Position numbers and translations under genes: made by a program
Assembly: GCF_051535215.1 (NCBI RefSeq)
Contig: NZ_JBPPLY010000005.1
Span: 124,001-188,000 of the forward strand
Source of the DNA: Nitrobacter sp051535215
GTDB taxonomy: Bacteria > Pseudomonadota > Alphaproteobacteria > Rhizobiales > Xanthobacteraceae
Reading direction: 5' to 3'
DNA length: 64,000 nucleotides
Notes under the pieces: model-generated
The model's database searches: none
Seen by the model: only the letters and a program-made list of their open reading frames with translations
What the model was told of the DNA's origin: nothing
Shown here: positions 29,232 through 37,208 of the stretch, piece by piece
How positions within the stretch are numbered: position 1 is the first letter of the stretch
Layout: every line of letters begins with the position of its first letter

Positions 29232-29922
29232 CACATTTCCACTCCATGATCCATTGGCCGGTCTGGCCATGACGGTTGCGGACAAGCCGCGTCTCAAGCA
29301 CGGGTGCGCCCCATGCCTGCCACGCCTCGCATGGCGGCGAGCGCGCCGGGCGCACGATCCATCGTGTCTCCGCCGTCGAAGGCAATAGCGTTGCAGCCAC
29401 CCGCAGCAGCAGCCCGGTGACTCCGGAGGCCCGCGCCGCCAGCGTCAGCCTGCGGCTCGCGACGAGATCGAGCAGACGCGTCTCGCCCCATATCTCCATG
29501 ACCACGGCGCCGAGCGCATCGCAGGCCAGCGCATCGGCCGCCGTCCGCAACGCGTTCTCCACATCTGATGCATGGACCGTCACCAACAGACACGGATCGA
29601 GACCGAGTTCGCGCCATCCGCGCATCGACAGCGCACCGGATTCGCGCGCGGCAAAATCCTGCCGTACCCAGAGCAGCGGCCGGTTTGCGCATACCCGCTG
29701 CGCAAGGCCCGCGATGAAGCCGCTCGCCGCCGCGCTGTGTCGTCCTTCCGCGAACACCTCATGCATCGCGCCACGCGCCAGCCCACCCTGCAGCACGGCA
29801 TCCGCCTCTTCATGACCGAGCGCGGCCCGGCCCGGCATTCCGCCGCCGCGACCGGCCTCGATGCGCGCGATGCGGTCGCGCAGACGCGCAAGCGTCTCTG
29901 CGCTGCTTCGGTTTCCAGTCAT
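29110..29922 (-). CDS. imuA: ImuA, RecA/SulA-like SOS mutagenesis protein
   Basis: First gene of the imuA-imuB-dnaE2 operon. The 270-residue protein has the conserved EEADAVLQGGLARGAMHEVF N-terminal element, a strand LLWVRQDFAARESG, RGWRELGLDPCLLVTVHASD and a long ATPase-like core without an obvious intact Walker A. The C-terminal GQWIMEWKCDECLFRD segment is typical of the alphaproteobacterial family and is read across the imuB start, so the 122-bp overlap is real rather than an annotation error. A perfect LexA box lies 45 bp upstream. ImuA is thought to modulate RecA for ImuABC activity. Confidence 0.9.
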   Translation of the reverse strand: MTGNRSSAETLARLRDRIARIEAGRGGGMPGRAALGHEEADAVLQGGLARGAMHEVFAEGRHSAAASGFIAGLAQRVCANRPLLWVRQDFAARESGALSMRGWRELGLDPCLLVTVHASDVENALRTAADALACDALGAVVMEIWGETRLLDLVASRRLTLAARASGVTGLLLRVAATLLPSTAETRWIVRPARSPPCEAWQAWGAPVLETRLVRNRHGQTGQWIMEWKCDECLFRDVSIRGAQTHPQPVASASADRPDRARVVALRRTG

Positions 29923-29966
29923 GATCGCAATCCGCTCGTGACAATGAACTCGCGGCGGAGTAAATT

Positions 29967-29981
29967 GTTCCCGTTATGTTC
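29967..29981. promoter_or_regulatory. LexA (SOS) box GTTC-N7-GTTC
   Basis: GTTC at 29967-29970 and GTTC at 29978-29981 with exactly seven bases between matches the alphaproteobacterial LexA site. It lies 45 bp upstream of the imuA ATG (minus) and 146 bp before the UdgX-like ATG (plus). It should repress imuA-imuB-dnaE2 until DNA damage and may also act on the divergent gene. Confidence 0.85.
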
Positions 29982-30127
29982 TATAATAAGCTTATCAGGC
30001 AACCGGGAGTCAACCAGCTTTTCGCGCACGATTTTTGCTTACGAATCCAAAGGCATCAAAGGAACGCCGGTCAGCGCCGGGCATTGCCTCAGAGGTTTCA
30101 GTGACAAACCCGACAGCGGAGACGCCC

Positions 30128-30742
30128 ATGACCGCCTCGCCTCTCTCCCTGCCGCGTCTGCGCGAAGAAGCCGCCGGATGCCGCGCCTGTCCTCTCTGGA
30201 AGAACGCGACGCAGACCGTGTTCGGCGAAGGACCGGCGCCCGCGCCGATCATGCTGGTGGGCGAGCAGCCCGGCGACAAGGAAGACCTCGCGGGGAAACC
30301 CTTCGTCGGACCCGCCGGCCAGATGCTCGACCGCGCGCTGAAAGAAGCCGGCATCGATCGCGGAAAGGTCTACGTGACGAACGCTGTGAAGCATTTCAAG
30401 TTCGTGCCGCGCGGCAAGGTCCGGCTGCACCAGAAACCCAACACGGCTGAGATCAGAGCCTGCCGCCAGTGGTATGAACGCGAACTCGCCACCGTCAATC
30501 CCACGCTCGTGGTGGCGATGGGCGCGACCGCAGCGCAAAGCGTTTTCGGCAAGATCACGCCGATCAATAAGAACCGCGGTCGGCTGATCGAGACGAACGA
30601 CGGGCACAAGGCGCTGGTGACGGTCCACCCGTCCTATCTCCTGCGGCTGCCGGAGGAGGACGCGAGAGCGCGCGAATATGAACGTTTTGTCGATGACCTG
30701 AAAATCGCCGCAACGCAACTGCGCCGCGACAAGGCGGCGTGA
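30128..30742 (+). CDS. UdgX-like uracil-DNA glycosylase/uracil-binding protein
   Basis: Iron-sulfur uracil-DNA glycosylase superfamily, 204 residues from ATG 30128 (CGGAGA 7 bp upstream); GTG 30101 is an alternative. Cys18 and Cys21 (GCRACPLW) and Cys112 (ACRQW) fit cluster ligands. Motif I is LVGEQPGDKEDLAGKPFVGP. The VTNAVKHFKF strand is followed by RGKVRLHQKPN, matching the extra KRRIH loop that marks UdgX; His101 would be the residue that bonds covalently to uracil. The late TVHPSYLLR motif is present. Divergent from imuA across the LexA box, so a shared DNA-damage role is plausible. Ordinary family 4 activity remains possible. Confidence 0.85.
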   Translation: MTASPLSLPRLREEAAGCRACPLWKNATQTVFGEGPAPAPIMLVGEQPGDKEDLAGKPFVGPAGQMLDRALKEAGIDRGKVYVTNAVKHFKFVPRGKVRLHQKPNTAEIRACRQWYERELATVNPTLVVAMGATAAQSVFGKITPINKNRGRLIETNDGHKALVTVHPSYLLRLPEEDARAREYERFVDDLKIAATQLRRDKAA

Positions 30743-30767
30743 AGCAGATCGACCCGTCATCGGCAGC

Positions 30768-30872
30768 CCTAGAGTCTTTCACCGTTTCATGGAAACAGTG
30801 AAAGACTCTAGGCTCTTGATTTGACCGTTTTCTTCACGCGAACCGGTTTCCACTTCGCTCGAAAACGCTATA
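30768..30872. repeat. Dispersed bipartite palindromic repeat, copy 2, with a long hairpin
   Basis: CCTAGAGTCTTTCAC (30768-30782) pairs perfectly with GTGAAAGACTCTAGG (30798-30812); an inner GTTTC/GAAAC pair and an ATG loop extend the stem. The conserved tail (TTGATTTGACCGTTTTCTTC, then GCGAACCGGTTTCCACTTCG) follows. The hairpin sequence differs from copy 1 although the tail is nearly the same. It also lies where a terminator for the UdgX-like gene would be. Confidence 0.8.
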
Positions 30873-30899
30873 GCCGCCGATGACGGACTTCTCGAAAAA

Positions 30900-31397
30900 T
30901 CAGGCAGCCAACGCCTCGGAGTTGACACCGGCTTCGGCCAGCGCCGTCAGATCCTTGTCGGTCTTGCGCTCCTGCTGCAGCGTTTCATCGATCAGCTTGA
31001 CGGCGTCCTTCATGCCAAGCCGGACCGCCCACGCCTTCATGGTTCCGTAGCGCGCCATCTCGTAATGTTCCACCGCCTGCGCCGCGGCGAGCAGCCCAGC
31101 GTCCAGCGCCTCGGTGCCCTTGTATTCTTCCATGACTTCCTTCCCCTCCTCAAGAAGGCCGAGGATGGCATCGCAGGTCTTGCCCTTGGCCGGCTTTTCG
31201 ATCAGTTCGAAAATACGTTCCAGGCGCTCGACCTGGCCTTCGGTCTCGTCATGGTGTTTTTCGAAGGCTGCCCGCAGTTTGTCGGATGTCGCCGCCTTCG
31301 CCATCTTGGGCAGCGCTTTCAGGATCTGCTTTTCGGCGAAGTAGATGTCCTTGAGCTGATCAAGGAACAGGTCGTGAAGGTCCTTCTCTTTCGTCAT
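30900..31397 (-). CDS. YciE/YciF (DUF892) ferritin-like protein
   Basis: A 165-residue helical-bundle protein. It begins DLHDLFLDQLKDIYFAEKQI, the family signature, followed by a helix with KHHDETEGQVERLERIF and a third with AAQAVEHYEMARYGTMKAWA. Glu and His residues in these helices are arranged as in ferritin-like di-iron sites. It is associated with general stress in related bacteria. A perfect EcfG-type promoter (GGAAC-N16-CGTT) lies 40-64 bp before the ATG, so it should belong to the general stress regulon. Confidence 0.9.
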   Translation of the reverse strand: MTKEKDLHDLFLDQLKDIYFAEKQILKALPKMAKAATSDKLRAAFEKHHDETEGQVERLERIFELIEKPAKGKTCDAILGLLEEGKEVMEEYKGTEALDAGLLAAAQAVEHYEMARYGTMKAWAVRLGMKDAVKLIDETLQQERKTDKDLTALAEAGVNSEALAA

Positions 31398-31436
31398 TGT
31401 AGCCTCGCGCGGTTGGAGGGGAAATTCCCGCTTCCT

Positions 31437-31461
31437 AACGCGACGTGAGGGGCTATGTTCC
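31437..31461 (-). promoter_or_regulatory. EcfG-type general-stress promoter (GGAAC-N16-CGTT)
   Basis: On the minus strand GGAAC (31461-31457) is followed by exactly 16 bases and CGTT (31440-31437), a full match to the alphaproteobacterial EcfG consensus. The -10 is 40 bp before the ATG of the YciE/YciF-like gene, leaving a leader of about 30 bases with room for its ribosome site. Confidence 0.75.
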
Positions 31462-31484
31462 TGGAGCCTTGCAATAGCGATCCC

Positions 31485-32657
31485 TCAGGCAGCGAGCATG
31501 TTCTCGACCAGCCTGATCCAGTACGAGGTGCCGTAGACGATGGCATCGTCGTTGAAGTTGTAGGCTGGATGATGCAGGCCCGCGCTGTCGCCATTGCCGA
31601 CAAAGATGAAAGCGCCGGGCCGGGCTTCCAGCATGTAGGCGAAATCCTCCGCGCCCATCATCGGCGGGGTCTCATGCACGTTGCTTTCGCCGGCGATTTC
31701 CCTCGCGACCTTCATCGCCGTTTCGGTCTGCCGGACGTGATTGACCGTGACCGGATAGCCGCGCCCGAACCTGACATCGATCCTCGTTCCGGTCGTCAGC
31801 GCCACGCCGGCGGCAACCTCGCGTATCCGCTTCTCCATCTGGTCGCGCACGTCGGCCTTCAGGGTTCGGACGGTCCCGCCGAGTTCGACGGTCTGCGGAA
31901 TCACGTTGCGGGTGTTGCCGGCATGGAACTCGCACACCGAGATGACCGCCGATTCCAGCGGATCGACGTTACGCGACACGATCGATTGCAGGGCGACGAC
32001 AAGCTGCGATCCGGCCAGCACCGGATCGATGCAGAGATGCGGCCGCGCAGCGTGGCCGCCATGACCCTCGATCCGGAAATCGACGGCATCGGTCGCCGCC
32101 ATGATCGGGCCCGGCCGGATGGCGAAGGAACCGAGCGGGACGCCCGGAAGGTTATGCATGCCGTAGACCTGATCGATCCTGAAACGGTCCATCAAACCGT
32201 CCTTGATCATCGCAGCAGCACCGGCGCCGCCCTCCTCGGCCGGCTGGAAGATCACGACGGCCTCGCCGGCGAAATTCCGCGTCTCCGCGAGATAGCGCGC
32301 GGCGCCGAGCAGCATCGCGGTGTGGCCGTCATGGCCGCAGGCGTGCATCTTGCCGGGCGTCTTCGAGGCGTAAGGCAGGTTGGTTTCCTCGTGAATCGGC
32401 AGCGCATCCATGTCGGCGCGCAGGCCGATCACCCCGACCGCACCATCGGCGGCAGGCTTCCTGCCCTTGATGACGCCGACGACGCCGGTCCGGCCGAGCC
32501 CGGTCGCAACCTCGTCGCAGCCGAACTCCCGCAAGCGGTCCGCCACGAACGCCGCGGTGCGGCGCACGTCGTACAGCAGTTCCGGATGCTCGTGGATGTC
32601 CCGACGCCAGTCGGCGATATCGGATTGCAGATCGGCAACGCGGTTGACGATGGGCAT
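31485..32657 (-). CDS. M20-family aminoacylase/amidohydrolase (hippurate hydrolase type)
   Basis: A 390-residue metallopeptidase that hydrolyses N-acyl amino acids or similar amides. WRRDIHEHPELLYDVRRTA is the family N-terminus. Metal-binding segments are GLRADMDALPI, MHACGHDGHTAML and QPAEEGGAGA, with the catalytic Glu in the last. The MHETPPMMGAEDFAYML segment near the C-terminus supplies a further ligand. The specific substrate cannot be deduced. There is no obvious co-transcribed partner: the ferritin-like gene ahead has its own EcfG promoter. Confidence 0.9.
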   Translation of the reverse strand: MPIVNRVADLQSDIADWRRDIHEHPELLYDVRRTAAFVADRLREFGCDEVATGLGRTGVVGVIKGRKPAADGAVGVIGLRADMDALPIHEETNLPYASKTPGKMHACGHDGHTAMLLGAARYLAETRNFAGEAVVIFQPAEEGGAGAAAMIKDGLMDRFRIDQVYGMHNLPGVPLGSFAIRPGPIMAATDAVDFRIEGHGGHAARPHLCIDPVLAGSQLVVALQSIVSRNVDPLESAVISVCEFHAGNTRNVIPQTVELGGTVRTLKADVRDQMEKRIREVAAGVALTTGTRIDVRFGRGYPVTVNHVRQTETAMKVAREIAGESNVHETPPMMGAEDFAYMLEARPGAFIFVGNGDSAGLHHPAYNFNDDAIVYGTSYWIRLVENMLAA

Positions 32658-32881
32658 GGCGGGGTTCCGGTCGGTCGGGACTGAATTTGATCTGTTACCT
32701 TATTACCATGACGCGATGAGCGGCCCAATACGCCGATTTTGCAGCGATCAATGCCGCCTGCCATGGGCTTTCCAAGTCGCCGGTAACCGTTTCGTCATCG
32801 CGCCCGATGCAGGCGCGGGAATAAATCTGCATGTTCCCCGATCAGGTCTGCATGCCCAACGACGGGCGTGGGAGATTTCTG

Positions 32882-33829
32882 ATGAGCCATGACCACCATC
32901 ACGACAGCGACGGTGTCAGCCGCCGCAAGGTGCTCGAATGCATGACATGGGCCGGCACGGGCGTGCTCTGGACCCTTGCCGGCGGCGTGCCGCGATCGCT
33001 CGGCATTGTCGGATCGGCGCAAGCCGCCGAAGCATCCGCATCCGCCCTCACCTTCCTGCAGATCAGCGACAGCCATGTCGGCTTCGACAAGGCCGCCAAC
33101 CCGCACGCGCTCGCAACGCTCGAAGAGGCGATCGGCAAGATCAAGACGCTGCCGGCGAAGCCGTCCTTCATGATCCACACCGGCGATATCACCCACCTGT
33201 CGAAAGCCTCCGAATTCGACGATGCCGAGCGCATCATCTCGCAGTCGCGGCTCGACGTGCACTACGTGCCGGGCGAACATGACTTCATCGACGAGGAAAT
33301 TAAACTATATCGCGAGCGGTATGGCCGCGGCACCAAGGGCGCGGGCTGGTACTCGTTCGACGCCAACGGCGTGCACTTCATCGGCCTCGTCAACGTCGTC
33401 GATCTTAAGGCCGGCGGCCTCGGCAACCTCGGCGCGGAGCAACTGGCGTGGCTCGCGGACGACCTGACAGGCCGCTCGACTTCGCAGCCGATCGTGGTGT
33501 TCGCGCATATTCCGCTGTGGAGCGTCTATCCGACCTGGGGCTGGGGCACCGACGATGGCGCGCGGGCGCTCGATCTGCTCAAGAGCTTCGGCTCGGTGAC
33601 CGTGTTGAACGGCCACATCCATCAGGTGATGCAGAAGGTCGAAGGCAACGTCACCTTCCATACCGCGCGCTCGACCGCCTTCCCGCAGCCCGCGCCGGGC
33701 ACCGCGCCCTCGCCCGGGCCGATGAAGGTCGCCGACGACAAGCTGCGCAGCCTGCTCGGTACCGCCAGCATCATCTTCAAACCCGGCGAGGAGCGCCTCG
33801 CCATCATCGATACGCCGCTGCAAGGCTGA
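32882..33829 (+). CDS. TAT-exported calcineurin-like metallophosphoesterase
   Basis: ATG 32882 starts a 315-residue protein with a twin-arginine signal (VSRRKVLECMTWAGTGVLW...AQAAEA). A His/Asp cluster (HDHHHDSD) precedes it. Di-metal motifs are present: QISDSHVGF, HTGDITH, PGEHDFID (in place of the usual GNHD), FAHIPLW and NGHIHQV. The fold is that of periplasmic phosphoesterases and CpdA-like enzymes; the substrate is unknown. ATG 32831 would give a longer N-terminus that buries the TAT signal. The cupredoxin gene starts 7 bp downstream, so it is the first gene of a four-gene stress-type operon. Confidence 0.88.
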   Translation: MSHDHHHDSDGVSRRKVLECMTWAGTGVLWTLAGGVPRSLGIVGSAQAAEASASALTFLQISDSHVGFDKAANPHALATLEEAIGKIKTLPAKPSFMIHTGDITHLSKASEFDDAERIISQSRLDVHYVPGEHDFIDEEIKLYRERYGRGTKGAGWYSFDANGVHFIGLVNVVDLKAGGLGNLGAEQLAWLADDLTGRSTSQPIVVFAHIPLWSVYPTWGWGTDDGARALDLLKSFGSVTVLNGHIHQVMQKVEGNVTFHTARSTAFPQPAPGTAPSPGPMKVADDKLRSLLGTASIIFKPGEERLAIIDTPLQG

Positions 33830-33836
33830 GGATCGT

Positions 33837-34166
33837 ATGATGTCCCTGAACTTGCGCACAATCGCCGTCCGACTTGCAGCGGCCGCCGCGCTTGCAATGC
33901 AAATGTCCGCTGCCCATTGCGAAGAGGCGTCGGTGACGATCGACAACTTCACTTTCGAACCGGCGCAACTGACGGTGAAGGCCGGCACGACCGTGACGTG
34001 GACCAACCGTGACGACATCCCGCATACGGTCGTTTCGGCCGGTCAATTCCGCTCCAAGGCGCTGGATACCGACGACAAATACTCGTTCACCTTCACCAGC
34101 GCCGGCGATTACAAATATTTTTGCTCGCTGCACCCGCATATGGTGGGAATGATCAAGGTTGAGTAA
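33837..34166 (+). CDS. Small periplasmic cupredoxin (amicyanin/plastocyanin-like)
   Basis: A 109-residue protein with an N-terminal signal segment (TIAVRLAAAAALAMQMSAAHC) and a single cupredoxin domain. The blue-copper ligands are visible: His in DIPHTVV, then Cys, His and Met in YFCSLHPHMVGM. The pattern ASVTIDNFTFEPAQLTVKAG is the usual first strands. It may carry electrons or bind copper in the periplasm. It sits between the metallophosphoesterase and the ECF sigma gene in one operon. Confidence 0.92.
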   Translation: MMSLNLRTIAVRLAAAAALAMQMSAAHCEEASVTIDNFTFEPAQLTVKAGTTVTWTNRDDIPHTVVSAGQFRSKALDTDDKYSFTFTSAGDYKYFCSLHPHMVGMIKVE

Positions 34167-34242
34167 CGGCCAAAAGCGAGGCATCACCTTGGGGCTCAGG
34201 CAGCGTCCCGCTGCCGGAGCCCACCCGGCTGCGAACACCACG

Positions 34243-34806
34243 ATGCTGTTTGGCTCACCCGGAGACGATCAGACAAAAGCGCAGCGCTTTCGCGACGCGG
34301 CCCTGCCCTATCTCGACGACGTCTACACTGTCGCGCGCTATCTCCTGCGTGATCCCGCCGACGCCGAGGACGCCGTGCAGGAATGCTATCTGCGCGCGTT
34401 GAAGCATTTCGACACTTACCACGGTCCGGCGATGAAGCCGTGGCTGCTCGCGATCCTGCGCAATGTCTGCCATGCCGAATTTGCCCGCCGCGCCAGGTCG
34501 GCCGCAACGACCATCGATGACCTGCCCGAAAGCGCCGAGACCACCGCCCCGCTGTGGCAGGAGACCCAGGACACGCCGGAAACGCAGGCGCTGCAAAAAC
34601 GCGACGCGAACTCAATCCGGCGGATGATCGCAGCGCTGCCAGAACCGTTCCACGAGACGTTCGTCCTGCGCGAAATCCAGAATCTGTCCTATCGCGAGAT
34701 CGCCGAGATTGTCGATGCGCCGGTCGGCACCGTCATGTCACGGCTCGCGCGGGCGCGCGCCATGCTGCGGTCGGCATGGCTCGCGGAAGAGGAGCAATCC
34801 AGATGA
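34243..34806 (+). CDS. ECF-type RNA polymerase sigma factor
   Basis: A sigma-70 family factor of 187 residues from ATG 34243. Region 2 is in AALPYLDDVYTVARYLLRDP and EDAVQECYLRALKHFDTYHG, with the typical RNVCHAEFARRAR end. Region 4 is LPEPFHETFVLREIQNLSY with REIAEIVDAPVGTVMSRLAR as the helix-turn-helix. A TTG at 34159, overlapping the cupredoxin stop, could extend it by 28 low-complexity residues, and neither start has a strong ribosome site. The last gene of the operon overlaps its stop by 4 bp and encodes its anti-sigma partner. Confidence 0.9.
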   Translation: MLFGSPGDDQTKAQRFRDAALPYLDDVYTVARYLLRDPADAEDAVQECYLRALKHFDTYHGPAMKPWLLAILRNVCHAEFARRARSAATTIDDLPESAETTAPLWQETQDTPETQALQKRDANSIRRMIAALPEPFHETFVLREIQNLSYREIAEIVDAPVGTVMSRLARARAMLRSAWLAEEEQSR

Positions 34807-35564
34807 CCTGCGATGAAGCAGACATCCTTCTCCACGCGCTGATCGACGGCGAACTCGACGCTGGTCACGCGCGTCAGGTCGAAACCCATATCGCCACCTG
34901 CGCGCGCTGCACAGCCGCGCTCAAGACTTATCGCGAGATGAATGCTGCCATTGCTGCGGCGGATATGCGCTTCACCGCGCCTGCGCACCTGCGCCAGCGG
35001 ATCGAGGCGGCAATCCCGCAGGCGCGCGGCACCAGCCGCCGCTCGCTGCTCGCGGGCTTCGCCATGGGCTCCGCCGTCTCCGCGATGGCTGCGACCGGCA
35101 TCGTCGCGATCGTGCTGCGCACCGACGACGAGCAGCGCATCGCCTCCGAGATCGTCTCGGCGCATCTGCGATCGCTGCAGGCAGGGCATCTGACCGACGT
35201 GCTCTCGACCGACCAGCACACGGTCAAGCCGTGGTTCAACGGGCGGCTCGACGTATCGCCGCCGGTGATCGACCTGACGGCACTCGGCTTCACGCTGATC
35301 GGTGGACGGCTCGACTATATCGATGGGCGAGCGATCGGCGCGGTCGTCTACAAGCGGCGCGCGCACGTCATCAATCTGTTCGTCGCGCAGACGCCGAATG
35401 CTGGACACAGCGCGGCGCGCACCGAGGATGTGCAGGGCTTCAACATCCGCCGCTGGCGCGACCACGGTCTGAACTTCTGGGCGGTGAGCGATCTCAACGC
35501 CGACGAGCTTGCCGAATTCAGCGACAAGCTCGAGAAGGCGATGCAGACGAACGGGAACGGTTAA
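34803..35564 (+). CDS. Zinc-type membrane anti-sigma factor
   Basis: ATG 34803 overlaps the sigma stop (ATGA), giving 253 residues. The N-terminal zinc-anti-sigma motif is present: HIATCARC (HxxxCxxC) after EADILLHALIDGELDAGHAR. A single membrane helix (LLAGFAMGSAVSAMAATGIVAIVL) follows at about residues 80-100. The C-terminal 150 residues are periplasmic, with LGFTLIGGRLDYIDGRAIGA as a core repeat. It should sequester the adjacent ECF sigma factor until an envelope or redox signal acts. Confidence 0.9.
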   Translation: MTCDEADILLHALIDGELDAGHARQVETHIATCARCTAALKTYREMNAAIAAADMRFTAPAHLRQRIEAAIPQARGTSRRSLLAGFAMGSAVSAMAATGIVAIVLRTDDEQRIASEIVSAHLRSLQAGHLTDVLSTDQHTVKPWFNGRLDVSPPVIDLTALGFTLIGGRLDYIDGRAIGAVVYKRRAHVINLFVAQTPNAGHSAARTEDVQGFNIRRWRDHGLNFWAVSDLNADELAEFSDKLEKAMQTNGNG

Positions 35565-35678
35565 AGCATGATCCCGACTGAAGGCCGCGCCGGCGAAAAG
35601 CGGAAGCGGCTTTCAAAGAGTCATGCTCAATCAAAAGGGTAACGCTCAAGTCTGATTCACCCAGTTGCATCAGACTCC
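35565..35678. repeat. Two-hairpin dispersed element between convergent genes
   Basis: AGCATGA (35565-35571) pairs with TCATGCT (35621-35627), enclosing a stretch with an AAAAGCGGAAGC...CTTTC core. A second hairpin, AGTCTGAT (35649-35656) with ATCAGACT (35669-35676), follows. The AGTCTG...AGACT hairpin also occurs in the 43270 region with different inner bases. It lies between the anti-sigma gene and the end of hpnO and may stop transcription from both sides. Confidence 0.6.
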
Positions 35679-35683
35679 AAGCA

Positions 35684-37075
35684 TCAGGCCGACTTGCGGA
35701 CGGCGTTGTCCATCAGCGTCTTGCCGAGCGACCAGATCGCGCCGGGAACCTGATGGCTTGCGGCGATGACGCTGTCGAACGAGGTCTCGATCCACTTGCA
35801 GTCTTCCTCGTTGATGATGAGCGGCGGCAGCAGCTTGATGGTATGGCTGCCGTGACCGGAGACCTGGGTGAGGATCTTATGATCCTTGAACAGCGGCACG
35901 GTGATGAGCTGACAGAACAGGCCCTTGTTGGCTGTCTCCAGCAGATTCCAGGATGCGCGCAACCGCAGTGATTTCGGCGGCCCGAACTCGATGCCGATCA
36001 TCAGGCCCTTGCCGCGCACCTCCTTGAGAAGTTCGTAACCCGGCACCATGCGCTCCAGCGCCTGGCGCAATTCCTCGCCGCGCCTCGCCGCGTTCTCGAT
36101 CAGCTTCTCGGCCTTCAGCACTTCAAGGGTCGCGATGCCGGCCGCCATCGCGAGATCGTTCTTGGCGAAGGTCGAGCCGTGAACCACGGCGCGATCCATG
36201 CGGTTGAATATCTTGTCGAAGATATGCTTGCGGGTCAGCACCGCGCCGACCGGCACATGACCGCCGGACAGGGCTTTGGCCAGCAGCACCATGTCGGGCT
36301 CGACGTTCCAGTGCTCGACGGCGAGAAAACGTCCGGTCCGGCCGATGCCGGTCTGAACTTCATCCGCCACGAACAGCGTGCCGTATTTCCGACACAGCGC
36401 GGCCGCTCCCGGCAGGAACTCGTCGCTCGGTATATTGACGCCCTTGCCCTGGATCGGTTCGACGATGAAGGCTGCGACCCGCCGCGACGACAGCGCCTGC
36501 TCCAGCGCGGCCAGATCGTTGAAGGGAATGACGCCACAGTCCGGAAGCAGAGGGTCGAACCCGCCACGGAAATTCTTGTCGTCAGTCAGGGACAGCGCGC
36601 CGTAGGTCAGCCCGTGATAAGCGTGATCGCAGTAAACGATGCCGGTCCGCCCGGTAGCGACACGCGCGAACTTGATCGCGGCCTCGACGCTTTCCGCCCC
36701 CGAATTCGCAAAAAACACCTTGTCGAGATAGGGAACATGCGCGAGCAGCCGCTCGGCCAGAATGCCGGCCAGCGTCGAGACATCCATCTGCACGAGATTC
36801 GGCAGATCGCTGTCGAGGACGCTTTTGAGGGCATCCCGCAGCACGGGATGGTTCCGCCCAATCGCAAAAACGCCAAATCCGCTGAGTAGGTCAAGATAAC
36901 GGGCGCCCTCGCGATCGACCAGATATTGACCGTGACCGCTCTGGAAACCGACATCGTAGCCGATGGTCTTCAGAACTCTGACGAGCTGTTCATTGAGGTG
37001 GCGGACATGCATCGCGCTGCGCTGCGCCTGCCGTTCCACAAACATCTCGGAAACGTCTAGATTTGGATATAGCAT
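35684..37075 (-). CDS. hpnO: HpnO, hopanoid aminotransferase
   Basis: PLP-dependent class III aminotransferase that makes aminobacteriohopanetriol from the hopanoid side chain. The 463-residue protein has DLLSGFGVFAIGRNHP, the PLP-binding LFVADEVQTGIGRTG (Asp binding the pyridine N) and LAKALSGGHVPVGA with the Schiff-base Lys. The N-terminus VSEMFVERQAQRSAMHVRHL is characteristic of the hopanoid-linked group rather than ornithine aminotransferase. It is close to hpnN, ispH, hpnH and the squalene genes, which supports the role. Confidence 0.85.
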   Translation of the reverse strand: MLYPNLDVSEMFVERQAQRSAMHVRHLNEQLVRVLKTIGYDVGFQSGHGQYLVDREGARYLDLLSGFGVFAIGRNHPVLRDALKSVLDSDLPNLVQMDVSTLAGILAERLLAHVPYLDKVFFANSGAESVEAAIKFARVATGRTGIVYCDHAYHGLTYGALSLTDDKNFRGGFDPLLPDCGVIPFNDLAALEQALSSRRVAAFIVEPIQGKGVNIPSDEFLPGAAALCRKYGTLFVADEVQTGIGRTGRFLAVEHWNVEPDMVLLAKALSGGHVPVGAVLTRKHIFDKIFNRMDRAVVHGSTFAKNDLAMAAGIATLEVLKAEKLIENAARRGEELRQALERMVPGYELLKEVRGKGLMIGIEFGPPKSLRLRASWNLLETANKGLFCQLITVPLFKDHKILTQVSGHGSHTIKLLPPLIINEEDCKWIETSFDSVIAASHQVPGAIWSLGKTLMDNAVRKSA

Positions 37076-37208
37076 CCGCTACATACTTCGGTTGATGGCG
37101 GTTTCGTCAACTGAAAAGCATGAATATGACAATTTGCTTTGTCACTGATCCCCAGCCCTTCTACTTAGGCACAGGCTTGAAGATATGTTTCAGCGTCCAG
37201 GACATACC

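Noticed and set aside
30768..30812. Simple intrinsic terminator for the UdgX-like gene
   Set aside because: The hairpin is part of a dispersed element with a conserved tail found elsewhere; it may terminate but is not a dedicated terminator.
32637..32668. EcfG-like GGAAC with AACG near the M20 gene start
   Set aside because: The spacing is 23 bases, not 16-17, and the site lies at or inside the start of the coding region.
31455..32684. Long plus-strand frame opposite the M20 peptidase
   Set aside because: It is antisense to a gene with intact metal-binding motifs, with His/Arg/Asp-rich composition; a shadow frame.
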